DNA of 64,000 nt from Allolobophora icterica (taxonomy: Eukaryota; Annelida; Clitellata; Crassiclitellata; Lumbricidae), in assembly GCA_963556255.1 (NCBI GenBank), contig OY744614.1, positions 34,785,787-34,849,786 on the forward strand, in the 5' to 3' direction. Shown one piece after another: positions 46,631 through 61,600 of this stretch. Position 1 is the first letter of the stretch, and the number at the start of each line of letters is the position of its first letter. The position numbers were made by a program, and so were the translations under genes. The notes under the pieces were generated by a model. That model saw only the letters and a list, made by a program, of their open reading frames with translations, was not told where the DNA came from and did no database searches.

Positions 46631-49600
46631 TTGCAGCTGTTGTTGCTGCTGCTGTTGTTGTTGTTGTTGCGGAGGCGGCAGTGGTGGTTGTTGTTGCGTG
46701 ACGGATGTTTGCTGGCTACACGTCAGCGATGGCTGCGGCTGCGAGTCGAACCGGAACTCCAATTTTCCCACCTGCTGCTTCAGCAACTGCATCTGCTCTT
46801 CGAGCTGCTGCTGTTGCTGCTGCTGTTGGAGCTGCTGCTGCTTCATGAGCAGCTGCTGCTCGATCTGCTGCTGGTGCCGCAGCAGGTCCTGCTCGCTGAC
46901 TGTCGGCAGCTGATAGCGTGGGTCTTCCTGGACGATCTGGTGCTGCCACTGGAGCGCTCCAAGTTGGATCATCTGCTCGAGATGATGCGGTGACCACAGA
47001 TGCTCTTCTGCATGTTGCTGCTGCTGTTGGGCCGGCTGCTGATGCCAACGCAGGCTGTTCTGCTGAAGGAAGACCTGTTGTGGTGACTGGTTCTGACTCT
47101 GATTTGCTTGCAGCTCCGTCAAAAGCATGATTGTCGAGAGGTCTAGCTCATCGCCGTTCAGGCCGAAGGACATGTCAAGGTCGCTGGTTGCGACGGCGCC
47201 CTCTGTTGTTGTCTGTTCACAGTAATTGCAGCCAGCGTCGATGGGCTTTCTCTCTTTTTTCGGGGAATCACCAGCAACCTTTTCTGCCTCGGTTGGACTG
47301 CAAGGCCGTCCTCCATCCCCTTCTTGCCTCTTTGATTCAGGACCAGATTCGTGGCTTTCATTTGACTTAACTGGAGCTTCTCCCTTCTCTGGCGTATCCG
47401 TTACCTTTGTCAGGTCGTCCTTCGACGTACCGTCCTCGGTCGCTTCGGCGTTAAATGCCAACTGTGCTAACGACGGCTGCTCTCGTCCGGAGCTACCAGA
47501 GCTGGAAAGTGGACTTGTGCCTGATGCTTGGCTCTCTGACTGAGCGGGCGTACTATCACGCAGGGGAAAGCAGTTCTGAAAGGGCTGCTGGAGGCAGGGC
47601 GAACTCTGGGAGTAGTCGCGAACGGGAAGCGACGGCGGTTTCTGAATGGTGGAAGCTTGCGAAAGATTAAGGGTGCTAGGACCAAATCCTTGCTGCTGCT
47701 GCTGCTGCTGTTGCTGCAACATCTCTCCGATACTGAAAGCCTCCGGGCTTAAAAAATTTGACGTCTTTGACAAAAGGTTTAGCTGGAAATACAGAAGGTC
47801 AAACTAAAGTAATACAAGGCAAAGGAATAAAAGTTAATTTCAAATTATAAATATATTGTAATGGCAAGTTATCCTTTGCCACAACCACTGTAATATTGTA
47901 TGTATGTATGTATGTATGTATGTATGTATGTATGTATGTATGTATGTATGTATGTGCCATGGCCAATTCTATAGTGCCTCACAATTACCTCACGAAGGCG
48001 CTTGGCATAAAAGTTCTATTAGAATTATGTAAAACAGGTTTAATTTCCGTTACCTAATCCTCTTATCCTGAATGGTAAAATAATGAGATTCAACAAAGAC
48101 GAAAACTTTAACTTCTGCAACTAGAATTCGAATTTCGCTGTGTCACAAAAACTAATAAGGGGCCATCCATATATTATGTACACAAAAATCCGGGAAAATT
48201 GGACCCCCTCCCCCTGTTCGCAAGCGTACTTTCTTCACCACCCCCCTGCGTACGTACACTTGACGCATACCCCCCCGAAGACCAGCTGCAGAAAGTGTCT
48301 CGACAGCCCGACTGTCTGCACTTTAGGCCAGATTGAATGATGAGTGAAGGGCCAATATAGACAAATTATAGGTGTCTCGTTCACAGCACAGAATAACTGC
48401 ACATGGCTTTTATATAATGTAATAAAATGCCATCGGAAGACTATAGGACAATACAGAGTTACAAATAGGCTAATGTAGATGTCATTATTAGAAATTTATT
48501 TTGTGTACATACACATTTTGTCCCCCCCTCCCCCCCCCGTTCACACCCGTACGCAAAATCGCCAAAATCCAACCCCTCTCCCCCCTAATTGCGTACGTAA
48601 TATGTGGATGGCCCCTAAGTTGCAATCAAGAAACACAAACTGTAAAGACACAAACGTAAAGAACGAACAGTTTGGGGACTGACTGCCTTGTCTACCCCAG
48701 GTGTGCACGCCAACTAGAAATTTCTGCAACACCCAGACAATGCTTCCAAGAACACAAGTCTACAGAGACGTAGATATTAAAATGATTACCTAACCCTACA
48801 CATCCATACACAGAATCAGTATCAACTGTTTCACTGCAAATGGCTATGGAAAACAGCTTCAACAAGAGCTCCGCATCACACTAGAGAGTAAAAGACAAGA
48901 CAGGAACATCTCCAAAATGCTTATGAACACTTTTATTAGTTATTATAGGGTGTGTGGAAGCCTAGTGGTCAGCAAGCTGGACTGCCAACCATGAGGTCAG
49001 GAGTTCAAAGGCATTTTCAGATGTCTGCCCCACTTGAACCCCCTCGAACAGAAAGAGTACGCTGACCGTGCACAGTGCATCGGAGGATCAGGCAGCAATC
49101 AACACAGCAGCAATCGCTACGCCTTCCAACTACGCTACATCACATCATGCGATCAATACAAAAACTCTCAAACGCTTACCTGGTCATTTTCCACTTTTCC
49201 CGTGCGATGCAGTTTTTCGAGGAGCTGTTGCTTTTTGATGGCCTGTTCTTCCGGAGTCATATCGTACAGTTCCAGTTTCTTCAGCATACTGAAAATACCC
49301 TTTAGCTGATCGTTTACCTTCATTTCACCTAAGCCTGGACTAGGACTGGGTGTTCCGTTGGCTGCAAGGAATGCCGACAGGACAGCGACGTTATCGGACG
49401 ACTGTGAGCTCTCACCCATGATCGCAATCTTGCACTTTTCGTTTAGCTTCAACTCAAGATTTTCATCTACGCCAAACTTACAGCTCGGCTGGTGAAGATG
49501 TTCCTTTGGCAGTAGCGGGTCCACGACCTTGGTCGGGTTAGAAAGCGGCTGGTTCTGTTTCAGTAGGTTCGTCAGAGGACCTGTTCCGACATCAAGATGT

Positions 49601-52600
49601 TCAAACAAATTATTGCCAAGAGGTCTTTCGTTACTGCACTGGCATTCTGAGTTTAAATGTTATACGAATGCTTAGGCTTGCAATCTAGTAAATTGCTCAA
49701 TTCGAATGCATTGGTGTGTGGCGCAAAAGAATGGCCACAAGAGACCGAGTGGCAGATTGCTAATGCATTTGCCTATCACCATCCATGAGGGTTTGAATCC
49801 CATCACGTATGTATGTGTTATGCGTGTGATTGTAAGTATGTATATGCCGAACAAAACAAGAAAAGTAACAAGCCAACCCTAATAACAGTAACCACAATCA
49901 CAGTATTCATCGTCAGCTTCACATTCCTTTCTAAGGTTCTTCTAGAAGCATGCTCACCCAACTATTCACAACATGAATCCATGCCACGCTGTTCTTTCCT
50001 GGGCTCTCCTCTATGCTGGTTGGGGCCCGAGATTCAATGACAAAAGATCCTTCTCCATGACCCACGACTATGTGCGTAGTCCAACACACTTCCTTGGGCC
50101 ATGTTCATCATTGCTCCAACAGTTTCAGCATTGTGACACAGATCAGAGAATGACAAATTGACTTCTGCCTCATTCTTCAATCACTATATTATAAAGTACA
50201 GTACTTATTGACTGTTTATAATTTCAAATCCTATCAAAAAATCATCACCTAAACCTTCACAACACCTTTACGAAACTAACTTAAGATAAACACAGTACTG
50301 ACCTTGGTAGCAACAGCTTGCATGCCCGTCGGCAGCGGGAAACAGTGACTGCGATGATGCATTGCTCCAGATGCGATCGTCTGGCAGTGCGGATACGATG
50401 GCAGAGGAGGGTCCACAGAAGGAAACGGCTGGGTCAGGCGGAGGAACAACGTTGTTAAGACCTTGCATTGGAACTCGTGGAATCTAAAAGAAACATCGTC
50501 ACTTATATTTTAACAAAACAGTAACATTATTATGCATTTTTTTAAAACACCTGTTCACGTTGCAAATTCAGTAAAACTGAATCAGAGGAGATCGTCACTT
50601 ATTCAGTAGAGGAAAGGATTTTCCATCAGTAGAGTAAAGGATTTCCACCAGTAGAGGAAAGGATTTTCCATCAGTAGAATCATTATATCCACAAAGTTTT
50701 CACTCTGAGCACTTAAAAGAATCAAGGTCACTAATTCGGTATTGTTGTTCATCGTTATGAAAAGCGTCATATAATTTTTCACCATTTTCTGATGCTGAAT
50801 TTTCCATTTTCATTGGACAGTCTGAGTGAAGCAGTCAAAGATATCTTGTCACGCAGTAGCAAGTTTGTGTTTTGGCACTGACTAAATGTTCATGACTGAA
50901 TGACCATTTCTGTAATATTTACTTACTTACTTACTTATTGATCACACTGCAATGTTCTTGTGCAGAATGAGCATGACATGAATAACGTTAAACCAACAGG
51001 CACACTGAACTGCTCACCTGCTGCAGGTCGAGCGACGACTGCGACAGCGATGACTGACTGAGTTCATCCGAGGGAGAGGAGTTTGATGACCCTGTCCAGT
51101 CGAGCAATAGCTTGACCACTTGTGCATGTCCACCTTTTGAAGCTTCAATTAACATTGTTGAACCATCCTAAACGAAAAACCTGGCCGTCATCTTCAAGAA
51201 TTTTTATTTTCATTCAATTCAGGCAAGAACCCCTTCAAACGCAGAGCAATGCTGTTTACAACTATTGTTCATAGATCCATGCAGTTAGTGACTGCCCTAA
51301 GTTACCTAATGATGCTTAATCCAACCGACAAATACAGCAATTATACAACAGTTCTGTCCAAACCGATCTCTGCTCTACGATTTTTAAGAAACCTAACGTA
51401 GTTTACTATTCCAAGTCACCAACTCCTACATACATGGAAGATAGTAATCATAAATAAGATCATGATAAAACAGCGATAATGGCCAGAGTGATGTTCATGT
51501 CCACTCTTGTTTATCATAGCCAGGTAGAGTGATTTTACATAGGTACTATTGTGAAGGGGTACAGCAAAATTTCTGTATTATATTATTATACATATTGCTG
51601 TGATTAATACTAGGCTTTACACAGGTTCTTACAAACAGCAACAGTCGGCATATGCCATTCAGCACGAAACTAAAAATATCAGCCTGCCTTTAGCTTATGC
51701 GATGCATTGGCACCCTTCTTCAGCAGCAGCTCAACAATGCTCAGGTGGCCACCAGCACAGGCCAGCGACAGAACTGTGTGGTCATTGTTCGTCGTTGCCT
51801 TGTTGACATCCGCTCCTGCAAGACACATTCACGTTGCGACATATCAGATTCAAAGCCCCTTTTATTATATCTATGGAAAATCTCTTTCTGCTTCAGTTTA
51901 TCTGCTTATAAAATCATTTATTTCAGTTTAAAAATCAGTCGTAACATAATTTTCTTTAAAAAATTCCTCAAAGTCAACTTTCACTTCCAAATGTCAACAG
52001 TACCAAAAGCAAAGACATATCACAGCTGTTCAAATTTATGCTCAGAAAAAGTCACAAAACTTCAGCCAAAAGAAACTAGAATTCAGAAAACGTAACCTTA
52101 TGTCAGATGAAGCTGAAACAGTAGTTATTCTATGAAAGGCACAAAATATGTTTATGTGTATATAATGTGTATATATATCTGCATTATCATAGGGTGCACA
52201 CTGTCAACCGATAGGTCAGGGGTTAAAATCTCCGCAAGAGAAGAAATTTCTTTCGATATTTCTGTTCCACCTGCGCTCCTAGCTAACTTAGCCATAATGC
52301 AACCACCCTCATATGCCAAGGCTAAGAAAATGAGGTTGCTGACAAGTCATACCCATGGCTGCCTGAGCCTGCCTCTCAGGCTAGCTAAAGGGATAGGTCC
52401 TCTTTCTCTTCTGCATTACACAGTAATATCATTTGTCTAGATTTATCAATGATTGTTTGCAAGATCTTACTAAACTTATAATAGAAAACAGAATTACCAA
52501 TATCTAAAGTGAACATCAGATACTTATGAAAAGCAATTAAAATTGTAAATGATGGCTTTACTGTCTTTACATTATCATACTAATTAGCACAACCTACCTT

Positions 52601-55600
52601 GGCTGATAAGGTATTGAACAGTACAGAGATGGCCCACTCTTGCAGCCTTCATCAGTGGAGTCCTACCACCTTCAGACTCATGTTCCTAAAAACAAACATT
52701 GTGTCATACATCAGTGTGAATCACCAGTATAAACTAAATCAAGCAAACACGATCAACATCAACTTTCAGCAATCACCTAGCATGCTTGCGCAAGCTGTTA
52801 ATAAACGTTGTTCTGAAAGTGCTTTAGTAAAGAGACTAGGCAAACAAATTCAGACTTCGATACCAGATTACGAGTCTCATTTCCAAGTGACCATCTTTCG
52901 ATGACGAATGTGTTATGACTGTGGTGAGCTTACCATAAACTTCCATTATCTTTGAGGCAAATAGAAATGTATGTTTAGAATTTACGCAATAGCCTAGTGG
53001 CTAGCGTGCTGGGCTGTCAATCAGAAGGTTGGCATTCAAATCCACACTAAGGCAAAAATTTATTGATTTTGCCCCCACTTGTGCCCCTAGCCAACTCATA
53101 ATGAGTACATTGACTACACACTGCCAGTTAGAAGGTCAGGAGGCAACAAAGAAGACTGGCAACCCGCCTCTATATGGCAAGGCCAAGAAAAATGAAGATG
53201 ACACTTCATCCCTATGGCTGTCTCTCCGAGCTAGCTTAATTCTTCTTCTGTTTTTCAGATATAGTAAAATAGCTCTGTAAAAAGGGACAGACATGCGGTA
53301 GAATTAAAATCTCAGAAGCAGTTGTGAAACAGTCCATTGTTACTACATAGCCACCATCCAAAACACTGAAGACAGTATGTTAAACAGCCTGCACTTTGTA
53401 TTACGATCTGAACATTCCTGAACAGTCAAACCAAACCACAGACAGTTGAACTATTTAAGTACTGGTAATCGCCTGTTTCATCCAACTATCCACCAATATA
53501 ACCATTATTACTGACCAGATCCATCCCATTCTTGAGGAGCAGTTCAACAACATCCGTATGACCATTTTCACAGGCATAAGTCAATGCATTATCACCCGTC
53601 TGCGTCTTTGCATTGATGTTGGCACCTAGAAAACCGGTCACACAAGACAGCCAATCAGTCTTTAATCATTTGCAACAAAACCAAAGAATAAACATGCAAA
53701 CACAAAACTAGCCCGCAAATTGAACACTGGCATGGCCCATTTTAACAGCCATCTACCAAGTTCACCAGGTTGGTCGGTCGTCTTGTCAATAAACACGAAT
53801 ATATTATTGTTATTGTCAGACTCATGTTCATCAAGTCTTCATTCGTATTTCTTTGACCCATGCCTACAGATTATGCAGCTGAAAATCTTTCAGATATCCA
53901 CTGAAGAATAATGTTGGAAAAGGTGCATAAATGAGTCATATAATTAATATATTATTAGCTTACCCTACCTGACCTGAGCAAGCTGACTGGCTTTCTTGAC
54001 TAGATTGTCTTTCAGAAAACTTCATTTCATTATCACACAGAGCAATTGCCAGGTGGCTTTCTTGACTCGATTCTCTGTCAGAACTGAGTTTCATTTCACC
54101 AACTCACATCACAAGTGCCAAAGAAAGTGGTTCAAGCATCAAGCACTTGCAAGCAATACAGTAAGCAGTTAAGCCCTAACTAAAAACACAATATTTCTGA
54201 AAAGGTGGTTGATAAATCGCTATAGTTCTACACAAATGTTACAGGTGTCCCATGGGAAGCTGTTCTCAAAAGCTCATAAATTAATGAAAATGACAATTTA
54301 TATGCTTTTACTTCAAGTGCTACTATGCACTAGCACTGAAAATAACTTTTGTATGCTGCCATACAAATTACTAATTTCGAACCTAATACGCCTTTGCTGA
54401 TATCTCAACAAAGACAATTTCATACTTCACGCTGATTTTGACCCTGCAAAAACTTCATTCAAACTTTAACTTAAAACAATAACATTAATTAAATAAACTA
54501 AAGAATCTCAATGAAACATTACTTTCAAGATTAAATGAATGCCAGTCAGTAACGACTCAGCTGTCTGTGAGAACCACAACACAAAGTAATAACATCATAA
54601 AAATAAAATGACATAGACATAATAAATACCATATTTTTGCCCAACACCACCAAACGTAATAAACATCGAGACAGCAGCAGAAAACAACAAGGCATATCTG
54701 AAGTCAAACCTGGCCTACAGATGCTGCATCAAATGCACTCAGGACTGGAAGCACGTCTATAAATTCTGGCAGTAGGTCCTAAATAATGTGGTACATACCA
54801 CACTTCAGTAAGAACTTGACAAGATCCAGGTGACCCTCTTGTGCTGCTTCCATCAGTGGCGTTGAACACCCGAGCTCTAAGTCAGCCCCAGCTTTGACGA
54901 GGAAGTCAACCACCTCAAGAAAACCACCGCAGCAGGCCAACGTCAGAGCCGTCTCTTGAGTCTCTTCCGTCTGAGCGTTGATGTCCGCACCTGGCAACAA
55001 AAACTTCCCATTTCATATTTTCCTAAGAAGGCCATTACTCATAACATGTATTCTAATGAGTACCCTCCTATACAGCCCTTACTTATCTCATTCAAACAGC
55101 ATCAATCAGTGGTCACATTCCAAAACCACAACCAGTCACGATCGATACGGCCCAGAGCCTGGAAGACGGGCTACGGAGGATAAGCAATCCAAAAAGGATG
55201 TGATTTTATCATGGACATTAATAAGGTGGGCAGATTAATCAATGATTTAATAATGCTGGCAACATTGGTGAAATAAGATATGGTATTTCCTCACTTAGTT
55301 TAAGAATTTAACATCGACACTAGATTTTCAGCAAGTGGTATGACTAATATTAATAGATGTAAATTTCCTGGTAATAGAACAGCATCCTGGTGACTTACAT
55401 ACAGTGTGACTAACAAAACAACATGCAGTGTCTGGCAAGAGCACCTGTCACCTATGTACAGTCTGACCCATGTCTGATTACTCTAGAACACTACTGTCTG
55501 GCTGCAGACAGTAATGTGGCATTTTAAAGTACCAGATACTGCTCATAGAATGCGCACAGACAACTGTACAGAAAGTCTTCTACTAGTGTTTAAGCCACAT

Positions 55601-58600
55601 TACTGCCTGCTGCTGGTAGACATTGCTTCGGAGAGGGTGAACAGAAGAATTACTTACCATGGGCTAGTAACAAGGCACACATTTCCTCATGTCCTTCCCT
55701 AGCTGCTTCCATAAGAGGAGTGTAACCCTCATCGTTTGCCTCTTCCAAGTTAGCCCCTCGCTCAATCAGGAGATTGGCCAGTTCAACATGGCCACCACAT
55801 GCGGCCAAGGTCAGAGGTGACTCAAAACTATCCGTTGGCATGTTGACCTGAAAAGAACAGTGAAACACAGTGTAATCATTGCATCATGATAACAAATCTA
55901 ACATTTTAAACAGCTGATGGTCCAAAAGTTCATAATGTTGCAGCTGGCTCAGAAATTCACAAGTTTCTAATAATCAAGACATATATATCAAGCATAGTAA
56001 AAATAAGACGTAAAAATAACATACCTATTTCTTTACCCCAGAAATCAAGGATCTTCCAGCTGAGCATACGTGACCACAGCAATCCAACGAGACAGGTACC
56101 CAGATTATACTGGTACTTACACCAACTTCAGGAGATGGCAGGCTGAGTTGGCCATGATGGCTTGGCACTTGTCAAATCTACCTGTATGCTTAATTACGTT
56201 AGATTAGACCACATAAGCATTCATATTCCATAAGTATTTTCTCAATGATTAGTTGTGTATAAGATTTTCACACTGAATAACTCGGCTACGTGTTCACACA
56301 ATTCCATGGACAGATACTTCAAGAACTCGTTGTGGCTACCTGTGCTCCACTGTCCATCAGCAGCCTTGCTACTTCCACGTGTCCATCCATTGATGCCTCC
56401 ATCAGTGCCGTGTGCATTTCGTCTGTCTTGTGTTCCTGGTCAGCACCAGCTGCTAAAAGGAATTTGACCATCTCCAGGTGACCTACAAAAACATCATCAA
56501 CTGTAGAATACACCCAATACATAATCAAATAAACTTCCACTTATATTCACAATGATATCTAATCATAATTATGATACTCCTAGATAAAAGTCACGAAGTC
56601 CTATGCACTAAATACCAGCATCCTAAACAATGCACAGAAAATTTGCTCATTTGAAAACCCACCTGAGAATGAGATCGAACTGCTGAATAGCCAAGAAAAA
56701 TCCCAGACCTTTGTTACAACCAACAGCCATCGTGTACACATAGGCGTAGCTACATTGAGGCATTGGTTTTATAAATTTAAAAAGTTTCCTTGGCTTTTAG
56801 CCCTGCACCTGGATGTTGCCTCCTCTTCAACGGTGAATCGTGGCCCAAGAGAAGAAATTTAAGAAATCCCAAAAAAGGTCATCAGATTTTTTTAGAGAAA
56901 TATCCCAACAAAGGTCATCAAGTTTTCCCAAAAAAGGTCATCAATTTCTTTGGGCAGCAATCTCCATAAAAGGTCATCAAATTTGTTTCAAGATTTTTTT
57001 TGCCTCCTCTTGAATTTAAGTCTGGCTACGCTCCTGCGTGTACAGTTGCCATGATATGCAGGCTGCCATCATAATATATACAGAGAGTTTTATCAAGTGC
57101 AGGTTGCCAACATCTGCAGCTACTCTCTTGTATTGAATGCTGCTGTCTACAACTCACTTAACCCTTTAGTGACGAGCATGTACTAAAATACATGGAAAAC
57201 TAAATCCCCTCGTCGTTAAAGGCTTCAAAACAAATTGATGCCAGTACTCCAATTCTGAGACAGTGAGTACCACAACAATTCCCTAACAAACATACCAAGA
57301 TCAAATGATTAACAAAATCAGAACAGATCAAAATGCAGAAGCAACCACATTAGGAAATGGTAGTTACCCTTGTAACATGCCAATGTCAAGGCGCTCTCCT
57401 TGAACTCGTTGGAGTGGGTGTTGATGCCAGCTCCCGCGTCGAGCAGCAGCCGAGCAACTCCGACGCGCCCAGCGCTGGCTGCCTCCATCAGTGGCGTGTG
57501 ACCATTTTCATTGTGCTCTTCAACATTGGCACCTGCCTCAATCAGCGCTTGCACTGCACTCTCGTGTCCATTGCAAGCAGCGTAATGAAGTGCGGTGTTA
57601 CCTGAAAATATATTCTTTCTTACACAGTAATTGTTTTCCGCAATTTAAACTTTAGGCCAACCTAAGATTTGGTGTAGTGGTTAGTGTACTGGACTGTCAG
57701 TCATAAGCTGGAGGGCTCAAATCCACATCAGGGCAAAAAGGCGTCAATATACTATACAAATTTCTGCTCCAGTTGCACCCACTAGTGAACTCAACTGTAA
57801 AATGAGTACGCTGACTGTACACTGTCGGTAGGAAGACCAGTCATCAAAGGAGATGACAGGTTACCCACCATCATAAGCGAAGTTACAGTAAGGACAATGA
57901 AGTTGCTAACACTTTGTGACCATGGCTGCCTCTTAAGGAACTGCTTTTCTCTCACCGTTCCAAGCAACATTGACTGATGCCATGCATACTGTTAGAGCTG
58001 TGCTTGAAGGTTTTCAGACTAGACTAGCCTCTTGCGTGATATTTCAAGTTTAAAAACGCACAATACCTGCACATAGACAGACATACATACCTTCTCTGTG
58101 GGCTCCCTACCACACTCCACCAAATACCGATGGTCATTTCACCTTGTTTCTTACTGTGCTGTTCGATCGTGGCTGGGCTACATAAAATTCCTTTAATAAT
58201 AATAATAATAATAGTAATAATAATACCTGCGGAAGACTTGGCATTGACATTTGCACCGTTGGCCGTTAGTAGTTTGATAATGTTCGAAAATCCTGCACAG
58301 GCCGCTTCCATCAGAGGAGTGCAGTCGCCCTTCGCCCCACGATCCTCCACGTTGGCATTGACTGCTATCAGCACCTGTTACCAACAGCCATCATCAAAAC
58401 ACTATTGTGCAATGTAACACCACAACAACAAATCTAATGCATATATTTATATAGCGCCATTTCAAAGCCATCAAGACAAGAGACGGAGGCTGGAAGACAA
58501 GCTATGAAGAATAAGCAATCCTAAAAAAATTTGTAAAAAATAAGGGCAACAAGGTCAGTGATGATTCTTGATGGTTTTACCAGCTGAAATCTCTTCCACA

Positions 58601-61600
58601 GAAAGGCTTGCAAAATTTTGACAAACAATATAGCATGACCAGTTTGAAGGTTGAATTTATTTGTCAAAAACACCTATGCAGAATAAACTGTGTCAATCTA
58701 GGACATGACAAGAGCAGTTTGCCATCTTTCCCACAGAAATAACCATCAGAATTTCATTGTATTAATCAATAATACCTGTAAAAGACAAACCCTTTCAATT
58801 CAATGTATCACGAGGTCAGTTAACTCTTTACATCATCTGCATCAGAACTTTGTATATAGCACGTAAATCATGTTCCAACAAGTGATCATGACAGTGATAA
58901 TAAGCTCCAAAAAGTCCCATCAACAAAAAAGGGTTGTCAACCAATGACCTCCTGAAGTTTTTCACCGAGATCAGCACCAATTGGCATACCAATTGAGTCC
59001 AATCTACCATCCAGCTCCTGCCATCCTTCAGGAGTTCCACCAAAACCACCAGTCGAAGTTAAGATCATAAACAGTGCACCAACAGAATCCTGTTCCCTCG
59101 ACCACCCTCAAGAAATATCTCTTGGGCATTTGGTCAAATGTTGACAAGTGTAACTCCTCCATGAACTGCTACCAGAAAGCCAGCAGTATGCCATCGTCAT
59201 ACCAAGACTGAAGAAAGCCAACACAGAAGACTTATTGTACAATCAGAGTTACTACTGGCTAACCCAAACTTAACCTTCATGTCCAAGCTGGTTGAGGGCT
59301 TGTGTGTGGGCAGCGGGTTGCATTTCTCAATAAATACAAAAAATCTACAGGTCTAGCCAGTACTCTGCCTCCCAACAAAGCCACTCAACCGAGTCTGTTG
59401 TGCCTAGGGTCCTTCAAGACATTCTGAGCAGACACAGGAAAACTAAAATGACTATATAACAATTAACAATACTGATAATAATAAAAGCAATAAAAAATTA
59501 AGAAATATAATCAGTCCTCTAACAGGCAAAACAGTTTAGCAAGTAATCAAGTGTAAAGAAACCACATAAGCAAAATACACATCTATGGAAGCTGTAACTT
59601 TCTGTACACCCCTCTGGCATACCGTGAAGATAGGATGCTAGGCATGCTGATTAAGGTTTGTTGAAGATGGAACTCTTCAGAATGAGCATGATCACTCATA
59701 TGACTTCAATCCATTCTCGCACAAGAACAGAACTCAGACAAATTGGCAAGTATCCACAAGAAATATCCATCAAGACTGGAATACGCTCTGAGTCTCTGCT
59801 ATCACGAAAGTCACTGACACAAAACGATCGTATGAAATCTCTACTGTGAGTAGCTGTACAAGTCAGCATGACTTATGTCAAAATTCACAGCAGCCTTAAG
59901 GTATTATTCGCTGTTCAAGGTCATACCTGGCAAAGTTCATAGTATCCGGAAGACGCAGCCAATGACAACAGACTCTCTCCATCTTCTGTCGATTCGTTGA
60001 CGCTACGCCCCTGCTTTAGCAGATGCCTGACGGTTTCGATATCTCCACTTGTACAGGCCTGAGCCAGCGACTGAATACTGCACAAAAGATCATGTGCACT
60101 GAACAGTGCAACAAATTAATAATGATAAAATCGACAGTGAAATTGCCAAAAAAAATAAATAAAATAAAAGCAGAAAACTCAAAATTTTCTATTACCGCTA
60201 CAACTTTTCGTAAACAACACGAAAATGCAATGAATTGACTGCATGACTGCATAATACCAAAACACGAATAAGGATTCTTCCTCGAGATTGTTACTTTACA
60301 CCTACATGTATAAACATATTTAGCATGGCCATAGTACATGAGCATGTAGGTCTGGATGCGTGCACACAATGTATTTGGCACGAACAAGACAACATTTCTT
60401 GTTGGAAATCAATAGTCACTAGACTTGGACCGTTTTGCCAGCAATTTTCTTAAAAATTATCTATTTAGAAAACATGAGAACTGACTCAAACAAATTAAGA
60501 AATTACTGCTGTAACACTGACTGGTGAGTAACAGTGAAACAGTTATTTAATTGCCTGTGTTATCTCGTGCCTTTATAATAATAATAAATTAAAGCAATTA
60601 CTGTATGACTAACCAAATTAAAGCAATTACTATCTGGCTTCATCAACCTGACATATAGCCAGATCTGGAAAATTCCAGACAACCGATATATTTGACCAAT
60701 TAAGTAATTAATGAATTTATTAAAACACCACAAGTCCATCAGTTGAATGCAACATCACGACTGCAAACCAACTTCCAGTCCATCAGAGTAAGTGTATTTA
60801 TGCCTGATGTAGGTATGTGTTTACATGCATGTACAGTTGTAGATGTTATACATTCATCTAAGCATATGTTCAGACAGAACCAGTTACACAATAACTCCAT
60901 TGGTGAGTGGCACTGTCCACCCTACTAACAACCAAATCTACGGAATCTATGAAAACAAGATTAAGATCATGAAAGACTGCTCACAAACAAATTAGTGTCG
61001 TGATTTTTTACGAGCTATTCTTACAGATAGTAAGTGCACTCAGACACAGAAAATTATTTTAAACAGAACATGATAATGCAAGCATGTCACAGCATGTGTA
61101 TGTACAACATGCATGCATCACAGCACTGTTATAACACAGGTCTTTTAAGATTCTAATAGAGGCGCTAGGTATATTACTGCATTTGAATAGCATACTCAAA
61201 AACATTTTCAAAGTGCTGAGTACACCACTGAACTCTAATTACAAACCCATCTCAATTCTGAATTTTGATTCATATGCAATCTCACCTATCTTCCAACTCG
61301 CTAATAAGCCTCTTTTAATCTGCATATCATAAGTTTCACTCAACGAAATCCACACTTCTTGAGCACTGTTCACAATGACATCATGACCTCTGTAGAGGTC
61401 ATGGTGACAGCACTTGTTCTCCTTGACTTGTCTGCTGTTTTTGAAACTTCTTTTGCATCACTTCCAGCCTTGGTCTGGGGTTTCTGGTCCTGCACTCAAA
61501 TAGTTTCCTACAGATCCCTGTTCACCCACGTAATCAGCATACTTAGAAGGCAATTATTCACCCAATGCTTTGCTGACATGGGGCATCCCTCAGGGTTCAG

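Noticed and set aside
46509..46993. Poly-Cys and poly-Leu plus-strand ORFs
   Set aside because: They are the complement of Gln-coding CAG/CAA tracts in MASK exon 15.
52980..53060. A and B boxes as a genuine tRNA
   Set aside because: No complete cloverleaf, and the body is shared with other intronic copies, so it is a SINE.
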